Assembly (NCBI GenBank): GCA_045594025.1 | Contig: JAZNXS010000011.1 | Coordinates: forward strand, 1-47,520 | Source of the DNA: Scatosoma sp045594025 | GTDB lineage: Bacteria; Bacillota; Clostridia; Christensenellales; Borkfalkiaceae | Direction: 5' to 3' | DNA length: 47,520 bases | Shown: positions 23,870 through 32,004 of the stretch, piece after piece | How the letters are laid out: the number at the start of each line of letters is the position of its first letter | Position numbering within the stretch: the first letter of the stretch is position 1 | Program-made: the position numbers and the translations under genes | Notes under the pieces: generated by a model | The model's input: only the letters and a program-made list of their open reading frames with translations | Told to the model about the DNA's origin: nothing | Databases searched by the model: none

Positions 23870-25609
23870 TTATTTTATCTCTACTTTTACGCCGTCGAAC
23901 GTCGCCTTAATCTCGTTGACCGCCTTTTGAAAACCATCCGACTGCTTTCCGCGTAAGCGGATTTCAAACTGTCCGTTTTCAAAACCCATTGCCTCAAACG
24001 TTTGCGTAATCAACGCGTAATGTTCATGCTTCGTCAAGGAACGGTAGATGGTGTCGCTGGTCGTGTAAAGCACGAACAATCCATCTTCGTACGCGCCGTC
24101 CAAATCCATGCACAGCGTAAGCAGTACGCCGTTTTTCGCCACCTTGCGCACGGTACGTAAAAACGTACCGAAGGTCGCCTTGCCATCCCCTTGTATATTC
24201 GGTTTCGCCGCTTTGGGAACAGCCTCCACGGGCGTTTCCACCTTTTCCACTTTCTTTTCTGACTTTAACGGTTGCGGTGCGAAGCTTCCAAAATATGCGC
24301 TACCGCCCGTTTGCTCGTCATCGGGTGGAATATAAAAATCTTCCATCGGCATTTCAGGCTCTTCCCTTTTTACAGGTTTTTCTTCCTGCGCTTTTGGCTC
24401 TATCTCCACCTTTACGGATTTCGACTCAACCATGCCCCCTGCGTTTACCGTGAAATTTCCTTCCGCTATCTGTTTTTCCAACGCAGAAATTCTTGCAATC
24501 AAGGCTTCGATATCGTAATCTACCTGCGGCATAGCTGCTTTCAGCACCGCCGTTTCAAAAAGGATTCTCGGCGACGTGGAGAATTTCAATTCCGTTTCCA
24601 CCGAAGCAAAAATTTCCGTCACACGCAATAATCGATGCCCGTCCGTAGCTTTGGCAATCGCCGCCACTTCCGCGTACATATCATCGGGAAAAGCAAGAAT
24701 ATCCTTTCCGTCGCGACAAGTTTTCGCCACCGCACACGCATTAAGGAAATTCATGATATCCTTGAGCAGCATACCTACGCTTTTCCCTGCGGCAAGGAAG
24801 CTCTCCGTACGTTCAAACGCCAAGCCGGAATCCCCCTCCAGCACCGCTTTACAAAGCGAAGCTACCGCAGAAAAATCCGCATTCCCGAGCACCGCCGTAA
24901 CGTCTGCATAAGTGAGCTTTCCGCTGGTATACGAAACACAGGTATCCGCCACGGAAAGCATATCGCGCACACTGCCTGCACCTGCGCGCGCAATCGCGGA
25001 AATCGCCTCCGCTTCGTACTTTTTACCGATGCTATCAAAGACGTGACGTAACCGTTCTTCCAAATCCGCTTGCGGAATCAGCTTGAAATCGAAACGCATA
25101 CAACGGGAAAGAATGGTTGCCGGAATCTTCTGCGACTCCGTTGTTGCCAACACGAATACCGCATGCGCAGGCGGTTCTTCCAACGTCTTCAAAAGCGCAT
25201 TGAACGCGCCCGTCGAGAGCATGTGGACTTCATCGATAATAAATACTTTATACTTCCCTGCAACAGGGGGATACTGCACTTTTTCACGAAGATCGCGCAT
25301 TTCATCAACGCCGTTATTCGACGCCGCGTCAATTTCCGTAATATCGAGGTTGGAGGGATCTTTCAACGCTTTGCAACGCTCGCAAACTCCACAAGGGGAA
25401 CCGTTTACGGGCGCGTCACAATTGATTGCAGCCGCAAAAATTTTCGCAATACTCGTCTTCCCCGTTCCGCGCGGACCGCAAAACAGGTATGCATGGCCGA
25501 CTCTACCCGTGTCAATCTGATTTTTCAATACGGTGACGATATGTTCTTGCCGCACCACGTCGTCAAGCGTTGTCGGTCTAAACATACGGTATAATGCCAG
25601 ATACGCCAT
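23870..25609 (-). CDS. dnaX: DNA polymerase III subunit gamma/tau
   Basis: Clamp-loader ATPase of the replisome, 579 residues. Walker A GPRGTGKTS is near residue 45, the four-Cys zinc module (C..CGVCERC) at about 64-79, Walker B IIDEVHM and sensor 1 TTESQKIP follow. The linker (residues 390-470) is rich in Lys, Glu and Pro, and the C-terminal part gives tau-type length. A -1 frameshift site for a shorter gamma was not identified. It sits 15 nt after sigH. Confidence 0.96.
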   Translation of the reverse strand: MAYLALYRMFRPTTLDDVVRQEHIVTVLKNQIDTGRVGHAYLFCGPRGTGKTSIAKIFAAAINCDAPVNGSPCGVCERCKALKDPSNLDITEIDAASNNGVDEMRDLREKVQYPPVAGKYKVFIIDEVHMLSTGAFNALLKTLEEPPAHAVFVLATTESQKIPATILSRCMRFDFKLIPQADLEERLRHVFDSIGKKYEAEAISAIARAGAGSVRDMLSVADTCVSYTSGKLTYADVTAVLGNADFSAVASLCKAVLEGDSGLAFERTESFLAAGKSVGMLLKDIMNFLNACAVAKTCRDGKDILAFPDDMYAEVAAIAKATDGHRLLRVTEIFASVETELKFSTSPRILFETAVLKAAMPQVDYDIEALIARISALEKQIAEGNFTVNAGGMVESKSVKVEIEPKAQEEKPVKREEPEMPMEDFYIPPDDEQTGGSAYFGSFAPQPLKSEKKVEKVETPVEAVPKAAKPNIQGDGKATFGTFLRTVRKVAKNGVLLTLCMDLDGAYEDGLFVLYTTSDTIYRSLTKHEHYALITQTFEAMGFENGQFEIRLRGKQSDGFQKAVNEIKATFDGVKVEIK

Positions 25610-25624
25610 AATTTTTCTCCTTTG

Positions 25625-26194
25625 TTATCTCTTCAATACTTCTTGTAATTTTCTTTTACTGCGCTGGATTGCATTGTCCACGCTCTTGGCGGTTTTTCCC
25701 GTTGCTTCGCAAATCTCTCCGCAACTCATACCGTCCATATACATCGTCGTAACCTTGAATTCAAAATCGGATAAAATCCCACTCATAATTTGGCGGAATT
25801 CCCGTCTATCGTCACGCAAAATCAGCATATCTTCAGGACTTAAATCCAACGCTACCAGATCCACGTCCCCAAACGAAACGCACTCCTTTAAAGGCACGTT
25901 TTTCTTCCTCGAAGACGCCTTTACTGCATCGATGATACGCCTCGACACGCAAAGGGAGGCAAACTTTTTAAAGCCGCCATGCTCCTCATTGTATTCGCTG
26001 AGCGCATGATACAAACCGATCATACCCTCTTGAATCAAATCCTCCGTTTCACCGCCGATAAGGAAAAAACCGCGCGCAATACCGCGAACAAGCCCTGCGT
26101 AACGAAGAAGTACTTCTTCCGTCGCCTGCTTGTCCCCACATCGCGCAAGAGCTACCAGCTCTTCATCCGTTTTTTTACCATTATCTGCGTACAT
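25625..26194 (-). CDS. sigH: RNA polymerase sigma factor SigH
   Basis: A 189-residue sigma-70-family factor; region 2 (YAGLVRGIARGFFLIGGETEDLIQEG, quoted as ETEDLIQEGMIGLYHA) and region 4 (DGMSCGEICEATGKTAKSVDNAIQRSK, quoted as EICEATGKTAKSVDNAI) are clear. It matches sigma-H, which in spore formers drives spo0A, spoIIA and other entry genes. As in Bacillus it lies downstream of rlmB and mrnC. The downstream dnaX is in the same transcription unit. Confidence 0.92.
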   Translation of the reverse strand: MYADNGKKTDEELVALARCGDKQATEEVLLRYAGLVRGIARGFFLIGGETEDLIQEGMIGLYHALSEYNEEHGGFKKFASLCVSRRIIDAVKASSRKKNVPLKECVSFGDVDLVALDLSPEDMLILRDDRREFRQIMSGILSDFEFKVTTMYMDGMSCGEICEATGKTAKSVDNAIQRSKRKLQEVLKR

Positions 26195-26220
26195 GGTTAC
26201 CTCGTTTTAATATGAAGCCG

Positions 26221-26937
26221 TTACAATCTGTTTCTTACCACTTCGTAAGCTGCAATCCCCAGCGCTACCGAAGCATTGAGGGAATTTACCCTACCCTGTA
26301 AAGGAATGGACAATACTTTGTCGCATTTTTCTTTCGTTAAACGTTTTACGCCGCTATCCTCGCCGCCGACAATCAGCGCTACGTTGCCTGCGAAATTTTC
26401 CTTGTAGATATCTTCGCCACCCGCTTCTAACGCGTACACCCAATACCCTTCCTTTTGCAGTTTCTCCACCGCTTGATTAAGGTTGGGCACTTTAGCAACC
26501 TTCATATGCTCTGCCGCGCCTGCGGAAATGCGAATGACACTCTCCGTCACAGCCGTGCTTCCGGACTTGGGAATCACCACTCCGTCTGCCCCTGCGCATT
26601 CCGCTACACGGATGATACTACCGAGGTTATGCACGTCCTCGATGCCGTCGCAAAGCACGACAAAACCGCCTTTTTCGCTTCTCTTTTCCGCAATAATTTC
26701 ATCTAAATCATAGTATTCGTAATCGGTTGTGAACGCAATAACGCCTTGGTGGCGTTTGGTTTCACTCTCTTTTTCCAATACCTGCTTATCGACGAATTGC
26801 ACACGTATATTTTTCTTTCTCGCCTGAGCAAAAATCAAACCGAGCGAGCCTTGCGCACCCTTTTCTAAAAGAATTTTATCAATATTTTTATCCGTTTTCA
26901 ACAGTTCAATGACTGCGTTTCTTCCTTCTGTTTTCAT
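26221..26937 (-). CDS. rlmB: 23S rRNA (guanosine-2'-O)-methyltransferase, TrmH/RlmB family
   Basis: A 238-residue SPOUT methyltransferase. The N-terminal substrate domain (TEGRNAVIELL) is followed by the SPOUT knot motifs DVHNLGSIIRVAE, LIVGGEDSGVKRL and IPLQGRVNSLNASVALGIAAYE. In related bacteria it methylates 23S rRNA G2251. It lies 17 nt after mrnC. Confidence 0.94.
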   Translation of the reverse strand: MKTEGRNAVIELLKTDKNIDKILLEKGAQGSLGLIFAQARKKNIRVQFVDKQVLEKESETKRHQGVIAFTTDYEYYDLDEIIAEKRSEKGGFVVLCDGIEDVHNLGSIIRVAECAGADGVVIPKSGSTAVTESVIRISAGAAEHMKVAKVPNLNQAVEKLQKEGYWVYALEAGGEDIYKENFAGNVALIVGGEDSGVKRLTKEKCDKVLSIPLQGRVNSLNASVALGIAAYEVVRNRL

Positions 26938-26954
26938 TTTAACCTCTTCCCTCT

Positions 26955-27401
26955 TTAAAACCGTCCGGGTTTAAAGGGTGTTTTTTCTTCTTGAATGACG
27001 TAGCTTTCCACGTCGCTGACGCTAAGTAATTCTTTAATTCTCTCTTCCTCACCGATAAGATACAAGTACCCCAGCACCGCCTCGAACCCCGTCGAACGGT
27101 TGTATTCCAGCGAAGTCGCGCTCTTGCTTTTCGTACCCTTTTTCGCATTTTTACCGCGACGGAAAATATCCGCTTCCTCCTCAGTAAACAACGGCAACGT
27201 CTTTTCCAAAAACTCGCTTTGGCCCTTTGCTGAAACCACTTTTGCCGCCGTCTTTTGCAAAAGCGCCACTTTGCCACATCCCGACAAGGCAAGTCTTTCT
27301 CGCACGTACAGCGAATACACCGCATCCCCCACGAACGCAAGCGCCACTGGATTTAATTGCATCGCTTCCTTTTTCGTCAATACTTCTCTTTCCGTAAGCA
27401 T
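26955..27401 (-). CDS. mrnC: mini-ribonuclease III
   Basis: A 148-residue RNase III catalytic domain without the dsRNA-binding domain, which matures 23S rRNA in Firmicutes. LAFVGDAVYSLYVRE near residue 22 and EYNRSTGFEAVLGYLYL near 98 carry the acidic metal-binding residues. CGGAG lies 9-10 nt before the ATG. First gene of the mrnC-rlmB-sigH-dnaX-ybaB-recR operon. Confidence 0.94.
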   Translation of the reverse strand: MLTEREVLTKKEAMQLNPVALAFVGDAVYSLYVRERLALSGCGKVALLQKTAAKVVSAKGQSEFLEKTLPLFTEEEADIFRRGKNAKKGTKSKSATSLEYNRSTGFEAVLGYLYLIGEEERIKELLSVSDVESYVIQEEKTPFKPGRF

Positions 27402-27422
27402 ATGTTTTACTCCGTCGTTTGT

Positions 27423-27441
27423 AGCCTGACATAGTCAGGCT
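27423..27441 (-). promoter_or_regulatory. hairpin at the predicted 5' end of the mrnC operon mRNA
   Basis: Minus strand AGCCTGAC, loop TAT, GTCAGGCT. With +1 expected at 27442-27443, the hairpin would start within two bases of the 5' end, a position known to shield mRNAs from 5'-dependent RNases. Confidence 0.55.
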
Positions 27442-27448
27442 ATTTTAT

Positions 27449-27477
27449 ATTATAACACACCGAAAAGAAAATTTCAA
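27449..27477 (-). promoter_or_regulatory. sigma-A promoter of the mrnC-recR operon
   Basis: Minus strand TTGAAA (27477-27472), 17 bp, TATAAT (27454-27449). Confidence 0.82.
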
Positions 27478-27514
27478 GCAATTCCATGCGTTTTTTAATG
27501 TACGCCCCTCTTTT

Positions 27515-28219
27515 TTACGCAGTCGCACTCGAAAAATAATCAAGTACCCCTGCCGCCAAGCAGTTTGCTAGGTTCTTTTGCCATTGCGCAGAGACCAACA
27601 ACGCTTCGTCCTTCGTATTCGACAAAAAACCGCATTCCACAATTACGGATGGGCAGGAAGCGCAGTCCAACATAAAAAACTCACCCATTTTCGCCGTCTT
27701 CTCTTTTACCCCTTCCTCGCCGTATAGCGCATTTAGACGTTCTTGCAGGCTGAGTGCCAGCTTTTTACTGCCCTCATTTTTTGCGTGATAAAACACCTGT
27801 CCCCCTCGAACCTGCTTAGATGGGTAAAAATTTTGATGCACAGAAATCACCAAAACGGGATCGGCATCTTCAATAATCTCCTTGCGTTTTTGCATATCCC
27901 GTTTTTTGAAACCTTTCGTAAACGCGTCATAGAGTCCTGCCTCCGTCTTTCGCGTCAGCACAATTTCAAACCCCATATCCTCTAGCGCCGTTTTCAATGC
28001 ATACGTAATGGTAAGATTGAGATCACTCTCTTTCACTTTCGTCGCGCGCCCCACCACGCCGCCGTCCATACCGCCATGCCCTGCATCCAACACAATGCGC
28101 ATGCCGTTATCAAATGCCGAAACCGACTTGGGTGCAAGCAATACTTGCACACACAAACCAACCGCCGCCGTAAAACCAACCGTGAGTGCCATTATAAAGG
28201 CAAATATCGTCTTTTTCAT
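27515..28219 (-). CDS. cwlD: N-acetylmuramoyl-L-alanine amidase CwlD (spore cortex)
   Basis: Zinc amidase that removes the stem peptide to allow muramic-delta-lactam formation in spore cortex. An N-terminal signal/anchor (IFAFIMALTVGFTAAVG) precedes an Amidase_3 domain with DAGHGGMDGG, VKESDLNL, ISVHQNFYPS and VIVECGFLSNTKDE carrying the His, Glu, His and Glu zinc and catalytic residues. The ATG at 28219 is 7 nt after a CATAGTA element and has no Shine-Dalgarno. An alternative TTG at 28261 has AAAGGGG 10 nt upstream, in the same layout as spoVAC; it would add 14 residues. Confidence 0.9.
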   Translation of the reverse strand: MKKTIFAFIMALTVGFTAAVGLCVQVLLAPKSVSAFDNGMRIVLDAGHGGMDGGVVGRATKVKESDLNLTITYALKTALEDMGFEIVLTRKTEAGLYDAFTKGFKKRDMQKRKEIIEDADPVLVISVHQNFYPSKQVRGGQVFYHAKNEGSKKLALSLQERLNALYGEEGVKEKTAKMGEFFMLDCASCPSVIVECGFLSNTKDEALLVSAQWQKNLANCLAAGVLDYFSSATA

Positions 28220-28225
28220 ACCATA

Positions 28226-28253
28226 TACTATGCTGAAAACCACGCAAATATAC
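28226..28253 (-). promoter_or_regulatory. possible sigma-G-type promoter at cwlD
   Basis: Minus strand GTATA (28253-28249), 16 bp, CATAGTA (28232-28226). The spacing is one base short of the usual 17-18. If used, the mRNA would begin at about the ATG at 28219. Confidence 0.35.
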
Positions 28254-28287
28254 CACTTCAACGCGCACCTGCCCCTTTCTTTTATAA

Positions 28288-28319
28288 AAAATAAAAATCC
28301 CACCTGCTAGTGGGATTCC
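28288..28319 (-). terminator. terminator of the DeoC-like gene
   Basis: Minus strand AATCCCAC, loop TAGCAG, GTGGGATT followed by TTTATTTTTT. Confidence 0.85.
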
Positions 28320-28321
28320 CA

Positions 28322-29242
28322 TCATAAAAACTTCAAATCCGAACCCTCTAGCCGCGTAAGCGGAACGGATTTCGCCGCATGTTCCTGCGAGGGAAGCGGC
28401 AATATCGCATGATTTGCAGAATCAGAGGTCGATTTATTAGCGTCTTCCACCAAAACAACGGCTGTTTCCATCTTTTTTTCTGCTAAAAACTTGATTTCTT
28501 CCACCTCTTTCATCCATTCCGTATAGATTTCTGAAAGGTGCGAAGTTACAATTCGTCCCACACCTGCCCTTGTCATTTTCTTAAAATCCGTCAAATTCTC
28601 CACGTCGGAAATTTCCAAAAGGCAACCGCCGTTTAAATCGTACTTAATCCTTTCACACCCAAGGAAATACGGAACGCAAAAATACTGCGCGCCCACCTCC
28701 GCACAAATCCGCGCCAAACGCAAAATGGTGGCATAAGGATAATGTTTATCCACCCACACCTTTAAACAAAGCTTTTTGGCTGCGCGTTTGACCTTGCGCA
28801 ATTCCTTTTTGATTTCTCCATAGCGACACCCCGAAATCATCGATGGCGACAGCGTTACCGTCAGTTCGCTTGCGCCCATGCGCTTGGCGAGCTTCGCTTC
28901 GTACGCCTTGACCTGTGCCACCGTCTCCCCATTACCGCCGATGATCATATCCACCTTGACAGCTCTTCGTGCGATCCAATCCCGCACTTGCATATAACGG
29001 GAGGGCGTCAGTTTTACTGCGGCTTGATGCAACCGCACGGCGCGGTCTGCAATCCGCTGGGCGTCCTCCTTAATACCAATCGGGCTGGAGGAACGGGCAA
29101 TCGCCGCCATAATCTCGCTGATTTTTTGCTGTTTCTTATAATTACGGTATTCCTCCGCATCCGCATGCGATAAAAAAATCCCCTGTTCCTTTTCTTCCGT
29201 AGATAATGCAACGGTTTTGGTTTTATTTTCCAGATTTTCCAT
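28322..29242 (-). CDS. DeoC-like TIM-barrel protein lacking the Schiff-base lysine motif
   Basis: The 306-residue protein starts MENLENKTK at 29242. Its middle resembles deoxyribose-phosphate aldolase: VDMIIGGNGETVAQVKAYE corresponds to the VDMVI.G strand, KKLCLKVWVDKHYP to the strand with KVI(IL)ET, and GAQYFCVPYFLG to the strand that normally reads GADFVKTSTGF. The KTSTGF lysine, which forms the Schiff base, is replaced, so aldolase activity is unlikely. The N-terminus (60 residues) and the C-terminal tail of 40 residues are unlike DeoC. A forespore-type promoter and the cwlD neighbour suggest a sporulation role; this is inference. Confidence 0.7.
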   Translation of the reverse strand: MENLENKTKTVALSTEEKEQGIFLSHADAEEYRNYKKQQKISEIMAAIARSSSPIGIKEDAQRIADRAVRLHQAAVKLTPSRYMQVRDWIARRAVKVDMIIGGNGETVAQVKAYEAKLAKRMGASELTVTLSPSMISGCRYGEIKKELRKVKRAAKKLCLKVWVDKHYPYATILRLARICAEVGAQYFCVPYFLGCERIKYDLNGGCLLEISDVENLTDFKKMTRAGVGRIVTSHLSEIYTEWMKEVEEIKFLAEKKMETAVVLVEDANKSTSDSANHAILPLPSQEHAAKSVPLTRLEGSDLKFL

Positions 29243-29247
29243 ACGAT

Positions 29248-29277
29248 GAGTATGCGACAAAGAAAACAAAATTATAC
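29248..29277 (-). promoter_or_regulatory. candidate sigma-F/G promoter of the DeoC-like gene
   Basis: Minus strand GTATA (29277-29273), 18 bp, CATACTC (29254-29248), ending 5 nt before the ATG. A sigma-A reading (TTGTCA at 29300-29295, 18 bp, TATAAT at 29276-29271) overlaps it and would give a leader of about 27 nt without Shine-Dalgarno. Confidence 0.45.
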
Positions 29278-29323
29278 CTATTTTTTTCAGATTGTGACAA
29301 AATAAATATGATATACTCGGCGC

Positions 29324-29614
29324 ATGAACAGCTATTCTTTACACAATTTATTACTTTCCTTGCCCGTCAAAGGGTTTTTATGGTGTCTACTGATTTTTGC
29401 CCTTTGCTTTGTCGGAACGCATATTATTCAGCTTGCGCAACTTGGCTGGCAATATAACAACGAGAGAATGAAAAAAACGCCAACAGAGAAACCGAAAGAA
29501 GAAAAAAAGGCCCCTGAAAAACAGGAGCCTATCTATTATATTGTCGAGCGCAAGACGCGCAGAGCCAAAGCCTCCTATAAAGAGCCCCAGCAAATCCGTT
29601 TTAAAAGCGATTAG
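29324..29614 (+). CDS. small membrane-anchored protein
   Basis: A 96-residue protein with one hydrophobic segment at about residues 17-40 (FLWCLLIFALCFVGTHII) and a highly charged tail (Lys/Glu/Pro) ending YYIVERKTRRAK and EPQQIRFKSD. This tail looks like that of uncharacterised small clostridial proteins; no function is known. TATACT (29312-29317) lies 6 nt before the ATG, and there is no Shine-Dalgarno. It is divergent from the DeoC-like gene and convergent with rsfS, whose stop codon is one base away. Confidence 0.75.
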   Translation: MNSYSLHNLLLSLPVKGFLWCLLIFALCFVGTHIIQLAQLGWQYNNERMKKTPTEKPKEEKKAPEKQEPIYYIVERKTRRAKASYKEPQQIRFKSD

Positions 29615-29615
29615 T

Positions 29616-30002
29616 TTATTGCTGAGAAATCAATTCCCCAGAAACCTCGTCAAACTTTTCAAGATTCCCCCCATCCGTCCAAAGACGTTCAAGGTGATAG
29701 AACAGTCTGGTTTCATCGTTGAAGATATGCACGATAACGTCGCCGTAATCCACTACCGCCCAACGACCGTCACGCACCCCTTCCGTACGGGAGGGTACAA
29801 TACCTAAATCACGCTCAATCAGTTCTTCCACTCTTTCGCCCATTGCGCGAATCTGCGGCGCATTGCTACCGCTTGCAATAATAAAATAATCGCAAAGATC
29901 GGTCTTTTCACGCACGTATAACGCAACGATATCCTTACCGCGTTTATCTGCCAATGCTTTACATACCGCCACTGCCAATTCTTTACTTGTCACTTCTGCC
30001 AT
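29616..30002 (-). CDS. rsfS: ribosomal silencing factor RsfS
   Basis: A 128-residue protein of the Iojap/RsfS family that binds L14 and blocks subunit joining when nutrients are short. DYFIIASGSNAPQIRAMGERVEELIE (quoted as DYFIIASGS and QIRAMGERVEE), DGRWAVVDYGDVIVHIF and YHLERLW are diagnostic. It begins 2 nt after the nadD-yqeK fusion, the conserved order. Confidence 0.95.
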   Translation of the reverse strand: MAEVTSKELAVAVCKALADKRGKDIVALYVREKTDLCDYFIIASGSNAPQIRAMGERVEELIERDLGIVPSRTEGVRDGRWAVVDYGDVIVHIFNDETRLFYHLERLWTDGGNLEKFDEVSGELISQQ

Positions 30003-30004
30003 AA

Positions 30005-31150
30005 TTACTCCTGTGTCTTATAAAATTCATACGCTTTTTGCGTCAGCGGATATACGTCCGCTTTTTTTTCTTTCAAAAATTCCAACGTCTGAAAAAGAGC
30101 CTCTTCCAAACATTCGTCTAAGCCATGCCCCTTCCAAAACAGTGTCCTAAGCACGTCCACGCCCTTATAAGAACGCTCCTCTTCCAGCATATCCGCAAGA
30201 AAAATCAGCTTTTCCAATTCACTCATATTTTCCCTTGCGCTAGTATGATAACGAATCGCGTTTAAAACGTCTTGATCGGTGATCCCAAAGGTATTTTCCG
30301 CCACGTACGCGCCTGCATATTGATGATATACGGACGCAGGCACTTCTCCCCATTCCGTCGGCACTTCAAATCCTTTTAAATATGGACTATCCTTGCCCAA
30401 ATTCTTTCCGCAATCGTGGAAAAGCGCCGCTGTAATCGCTTGCTGTTCCGGGATTTTAAGCCCCAACGCACGCTTTGCCGCCAACTCGGCAACCCGAATA
30501 CTATGCTGTTTTCTCGGCTCTTTCTCTATCGCCAGCGCCTTCGGCGCATTTTCGATAAAATACAGCCCTCTTTTTTGGATATATTGTTCCACTGTTGCAG
30601 GTAAAAAATCAGTTAATCGCATACCTGCCCCTGCCAAAACACGAATTTTCGTAGAAGAAACATCCTCTCCGTTATAATCTACCCTGACAAACGGGCAACC
30701 GAATTTTTCCTCAAACTTACGTTGTTCCGTCTTCCACCAGTCTTCTTCGTCATTACGTCCGCAAACCGCCAACGTCACGTTTTCCAAAATCGTTTGGGGA
30801 TTTCTCCACGTCGGAAAATCACGCAACATATCCGTGCCAACCAAAAAGAAGATTTCCGCTTGTGGATACAAGCCACGGAAATACTGCGCCGTGAGATAGG
30901 TAAAGCTAGTGCCCCCTTGCGAGATTTCGTAATCGCTTACTACCACGTTATCCATATTTTCAAACGCCAAACGGCACATTGCCAACCGATCTTCGTTGGA
31001 GGAAAGCGTCTTATACGGCTTATGTGGCGGCGTATGCGCAGGCATCACAAAAAGCTTGTCCAACCGCAAGCATTCTATCGCCCTGCGGACAAATCGTATA
31101 TGCTCCTTGTGAATGGGATCGAACGATCCCCCGAATATCCCAATTCTCAT
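30005..31150 (-). CDS. nadD: NadD-YqeK fusion: nicotinate-nucleotide adenylyltransferase with HD hydrolase domain
   Basis: Bifunctional 381-residue protein. Residues 1 to about 195 are NadD (GIFGGSFDPIHKEHI with the nucleotidyl-transfer HxxH-type motif, LVGTDMLRDFPTWR, STKIR), which forms deamido-NAD. Residues from about 205 on are YqeK-like HD hydrolase (HSIRVAELA, ALFHDCGKNL, YHTSA, FLADMLEEER), known elsewhere as a symmetrical Ap4A hydrolase. The genes are usually separate neighbours; here one frame runs through with no stop or internal start. ATG at 31150 begins the Rossmann strand; the ribosome site is weak (GAGTTGG). Confidence 0.93.
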   Translation of the reverse strand: MRIGIFGGSFDPIHKEHIRFVRRAIECLRLDKLFVMPAHTPPHKPYKTLSSNEDRLAMCRLAFENMDNVVVSDYEISQGGTSFTYLTAQYFRGLYPQAEIFFLVGTDMLRDFPTWRNPQTILENVTLAVCGRNDEEDWWKTEQRKFEEKFGCPFVRVDYNGEDVSSTKIRVLAGAGMRLTDFLPATVEQYIQKRGLYFIENAPKALAIEKEPRKQHSIRVAELAAKRALGLKIPEQQAITAALFHDCGKNLGKDSPYLKGFEVPTEWGEVPASVYHQYAGAYVAENTFGITDQDVLNAIRYHTSARENMSELEKLIFLADMLEEERSYKGVDVLRTLFWKGHGLDECLEEALFQTLEFLKEKKADVYPLTQKAYEFYKTQE

Positions 31151-31181
31151 ACTTTGCCAACTCGTTTTCTTTGTTTTTTTC

Positions 31182-31210
31182 AGTATACTATATTTTTTTG
31201 TATTTTTCAA
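31182..31210 (-). promoter_or_regulatory. sigma-A promoter of nadD-yqeK-rsfS
   Basis: Minus strand TTGAAA (31210-31205), 17 bp, TATACT (31187-31182). Confidence 0.78.
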
Positions 31211-31245
31211 GTGTAAAAAGGCAAAAATCCGTCAAAAATCAAATT

Positions 31246-32004
31246 ATGAAACGATCAGCTTTTATATCCGACGTTATTTTTGCATTTTTCACGGCGTTTA
31301 CCGTCACTCTTTGTCTATTTCGTTTTTGGAGAATCTCCTTATGGCTTTCGCTATTGCTAGCCGTAATCTGCGGCGGACTGACCGCCGCTGCAGTGGGCGC
31401 GTTACTACAAAGCAAGCGCAAAACCTATTTCTTAAAAAAATCGGACGAAGCGCAAAAGGAACGCCTTTTGATGCATCTAAATTGTCTTAGCGACGAGGGA
31501 AAAACGAAATTTTTTATGGAACGGCTTTCCGACAGCGAAACGCCCGTTAAACGTTTTGGCCGACTTCGATTATACACGCCCGACGTCTTTTATTTCATTC
31601 GTTTTTCCTTTGCGCCCGTCTCTTCGGACGAGCTTCTTTCTTGCGCTCGATTCAAAACAGGCAAACAAAAAGTTTTGCTCTGTTCAAAAATTGAAGATAC
31701 CGCCTATGCCCTTGCGGAACGTTTCCGTATCGAAGTTTTTACAGGGGAAAAAGTGTACACCCTTTTAAAAGCGCAAAACCGCTTACCGGAAACTTACTCG
31801 ACGGAAGAGAGCAAGACGGAACGGCGAAGCCGCCATATTCGGCTTTGGTTTTCCAAAAAGAACGCAAAGCATTTTCTTACAGCCGCCATTTTATGTCTAC
31901 TCACTTCGCTGTTAAGTCCCTTTCCTTATTACTATCTCCTATTTGGCGGCGCCATGCTACTCACCGCCGTATTCATACGAATTTTCGGTTACAAATCCCC
32001 TTAA
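31246..32004 (+). CDS. membrane protein of unknown function
   Basis: A 252-residue protein starting MKRSAFISD at 31246. Two N-terminal transmembrane helices (about residues 9-50), a soluble middle with FARLRLYTPD-like and KVLLCSKIEDTAYALAERF segments, and two C-terminal helices (about 203-250). A compact alpha/beta middle of this kind occurs in uncharacterised clostridial membrane proteins; a nuclease-like fold is possible but not shown. No clear ribosome site or promoter was found, so the start is uncertain. It overlaps the convergent nnrD by 4 nt. Confidence 0.7.
   Translation: MKRSAFISDVIFAFFTAFTVTLCLFRFWRISLWLSLLLAVICGGLTAAAVGALLQSKRKTYFLKKSDEAQKERLLMHLNCLSDEGKTKFFMERLSDSETPVKRFGRLRLYTPDVFYFIRFSFAPVSSDELLSCARFKTGKQKVLLCSKIEDTAYALAERFRIEVFTGEKVYTLLKAQNRLPETYSTEESKTERRSRHIRLWFSKKNAKHFLTAAILCLLTSLLSPFPYYYLLFGGAMLLTAVFIRIFGYKSP

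Noticed and set aside
25610..25624. Signal recognition particle RNA near dnaX
   Set aside because: In some Firmicutes it lies upstream of dnaX, but here the gap to sigH is 15 nt.
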